A stretch of 64,000 bases of DNA from Bradyrhizobium embrapense (GTDB lineage: Bacteria; Pseudomonadota; Alphaproteobacteria; Rhizobiales; Xanthobacteraceae): the NCBI RefSeq assembly GCF_001189235.2, contig NZ_LFIP02000013.1, positions 62,001 to 126,000 on the forward strand. Reading direction: 5' to 3'. The number at the start of each line of letters is the position of its first letter. Position 1 is the stretch's first letter. This document shows, piece by piece, positions 63,217-64,000 of this stretch. Made by a program: the position numbers and the translations under genes. Under the pieces are notes generated by a model. The model searched no databases, was not told the DNA's origin, and was given only the letters and a program-made list of their open reading frames with translations.

Positions 63217-64000
63217 ACTGGTCGCGGTCGGGGGCAAAACCCGGGACGAGCTGGCCTTCCTGCCGGCCGCCCTCGAAATCGTCGAGACGCCGCCATCTCC
63301 CACCGCGAGACTCACGGCCATCTTGCTTGCTGCCTTGTTCTGCTGCGCCGTGGCGTGGGCGGGGCTCGGCAAGATCGACATCATTGCCTCTGCCCCTGGA
63401 AAGATCGTGCCGGGCGACCGTGTTAAGCTGGTTCAGCCGCTCGAGATCGGAGTGGTTCGGGCGATTCACGTCCGCGACGGCCAAACCGTCAAGGCTGGCG
63501 AGATTCTGATCGAGCTGGATCCGACCAGCAATCAGGCGGAGCTTCAGCACCTGAAGAACGATCTTCTGTCGGCGCAGCTGGATATTTCACGCACCCGCTC
63601 TGCGCTTGACGGAAGCACCGACGCGCTTGACGGTGTACCTGCCGACACGCCGCCCGCGTTGGTTCAAATGCACCTGGAATTCTTGCGCAGCCAGGATTCC
63701 GAGCAGCGCGCCAAGTTGTCCGAGCTAGATCGGCAACGAGTGCAGAAGGTCGCGGAGACCAGGACGATCGACGCCAGCATTGCCAAGGTTGAGGCCCTGC
63801 TGCCGGTGCTTCAGGAGCGCGTCGGGGTTCGCAAGTACCTGGCGGACCGGGAGTACGGTTCAAAGCTGCAATACTTGCAGGAGCTCCAGGAACTCGTCGG
63901 GATGCAGCAGGACGTCCTGGTGCAGCGGAGCAAGCTCGAGGAGGCCAATGCGGCGGTCGCAGCGCTCGGAGAGACGCGCGCCAAGCTCGTCTCGGAATAC
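63200..64000 (+). CDS. HlyD-type membrane-fusion protein, cut by the window end
   Basis: A partial adaptor protein of type I secretion (267 residues seen). A short cytoplasmic N-terminus, one membrane segment (about 37-55, TAILLAALFCCAVAWAGLG), the lipoyl/biotinyl-like half-motif GKIVPGDRVKLVQPLEIGVV then IHVRDGQTVKAGEILIELDP, and long coiled coils that run off the window. The ATG at 63200 overlaps the exporter end by 17 bases, so the pair is co-translated. The outer-membrane partner is not in this window. Confidence 0.92.
   Translation, partial: MKSARELVAVGGKTRDELAFLPAALEIVETPPSPTARLTAILLAALFCCAVAWAGLGKIDIIASAPGKIVPGDRVKLVQPLEIGVVRAIHVRDGQTVKAGEILIELDPTSNQAELQHLKNDLLSAQLDISRTRSALDGSTDALDGVPADTPPALVQMHLEFLRSQDSEQRAKLSELDRQRVQKVAETRTIDASIAKVEALLPVLQERVGVRKYLADREYGSKLQYLQELQELVGMQQDVLVQRSKLEEANAAVAALGETRAKLVSEY

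Overview
The window looks like chromosomal DNA of a GC-rich alphaproteobacterium, most likely a Bradyrhizobium-type member of the Hyphomicrobiales. This rests on GC-rich codon use in every gene and on the mix of families: phasin plus wax-ester synthase, many acyl-CoA and CoA-transferase enzymes, a Wza/Wzc exopolysaccharide locus, and type I secreted repeat proteins. The genus is inferred from general knowledge, not proven by a marker gene. I saw no rRNA, tRNA, CRISPR array or intact insertion sequence.

Region 1 (about 0-12.3 kb) is a lipid-metabolism block. Two tandem AraC-type regulators, which look like a duplication with its upstream elements, precede an alpha/beta hydrolase, a phasin, an SDR oxidoreductase, an acyl-CoA ligase, a WS/DGAT wax-ester/triacylglycerol synthase, an MFS carrier, an adenylate kinase, a small unknown protein, a second SDR and a second hydrolase paralogous to the first. 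Together these could activate fatty acids, esterify them, store them in granules and mobilise them. The adenylate kinase could recycle AMP made by the ligase. A LysR gene closes the block. A roughly 1.2 kb stretch holding only decayed coding fragments follows.

Region 2 (14.4-26.9 kb) is a catabolic block for an unknown CoA-activated, probably cyclic, carboxylic acid. It has a branched-chain-type ABC binding protein and an acyl-CoA dehydrogenase (leftward), then divergently a GntR/FadR-type regulator, an enoyl-CoA hydratase, a fused two-domain acyl-CoA dehydrogenase and a family III CoA transferase. After a MarR gene come a HicB-like small protein, a Rieske oxygenase, its PDR-type reductase and a second CoA transferase. 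The block ends in a thiolase cut off after about 30 codons, at a perfect 18-bp-arm hairpin.

Region 3 (27.2-54.8 kb) is an exopolysaccharide locus. It has GDP-mannose dehydratase (gmd, frameshifted) and GDP-fucose synthase for GDP-L-fucose, two glycosyltransferases, a Wza-type export lipoprotein, a Wzc-type tyrosine kinase, two Wzy/WaaL-type membrane proteins, a Wzx flippase, an acyltransferase, two methyltransferases, a beta-helix protein, a secreted GH16 glucanase and an initiating sugar-phosphate transferase. Several small exported proteins of unknown function sit among them. The seven leftward genes from 52231 down to 44042 look like one operon.

Region 4 (55-64 kb) holds a PPP-type phosphatase, an unknown single-pass membrane protein, a large HExxH protein with seven repeats, and a divergent type I secretion ABC exporter (HlyB type) overlapping an HlyD-type adaptor cut by the window end. 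The repeat protein, and perhaps the GH16 enzyme, are plausible cargo because neither has a Sec signal.
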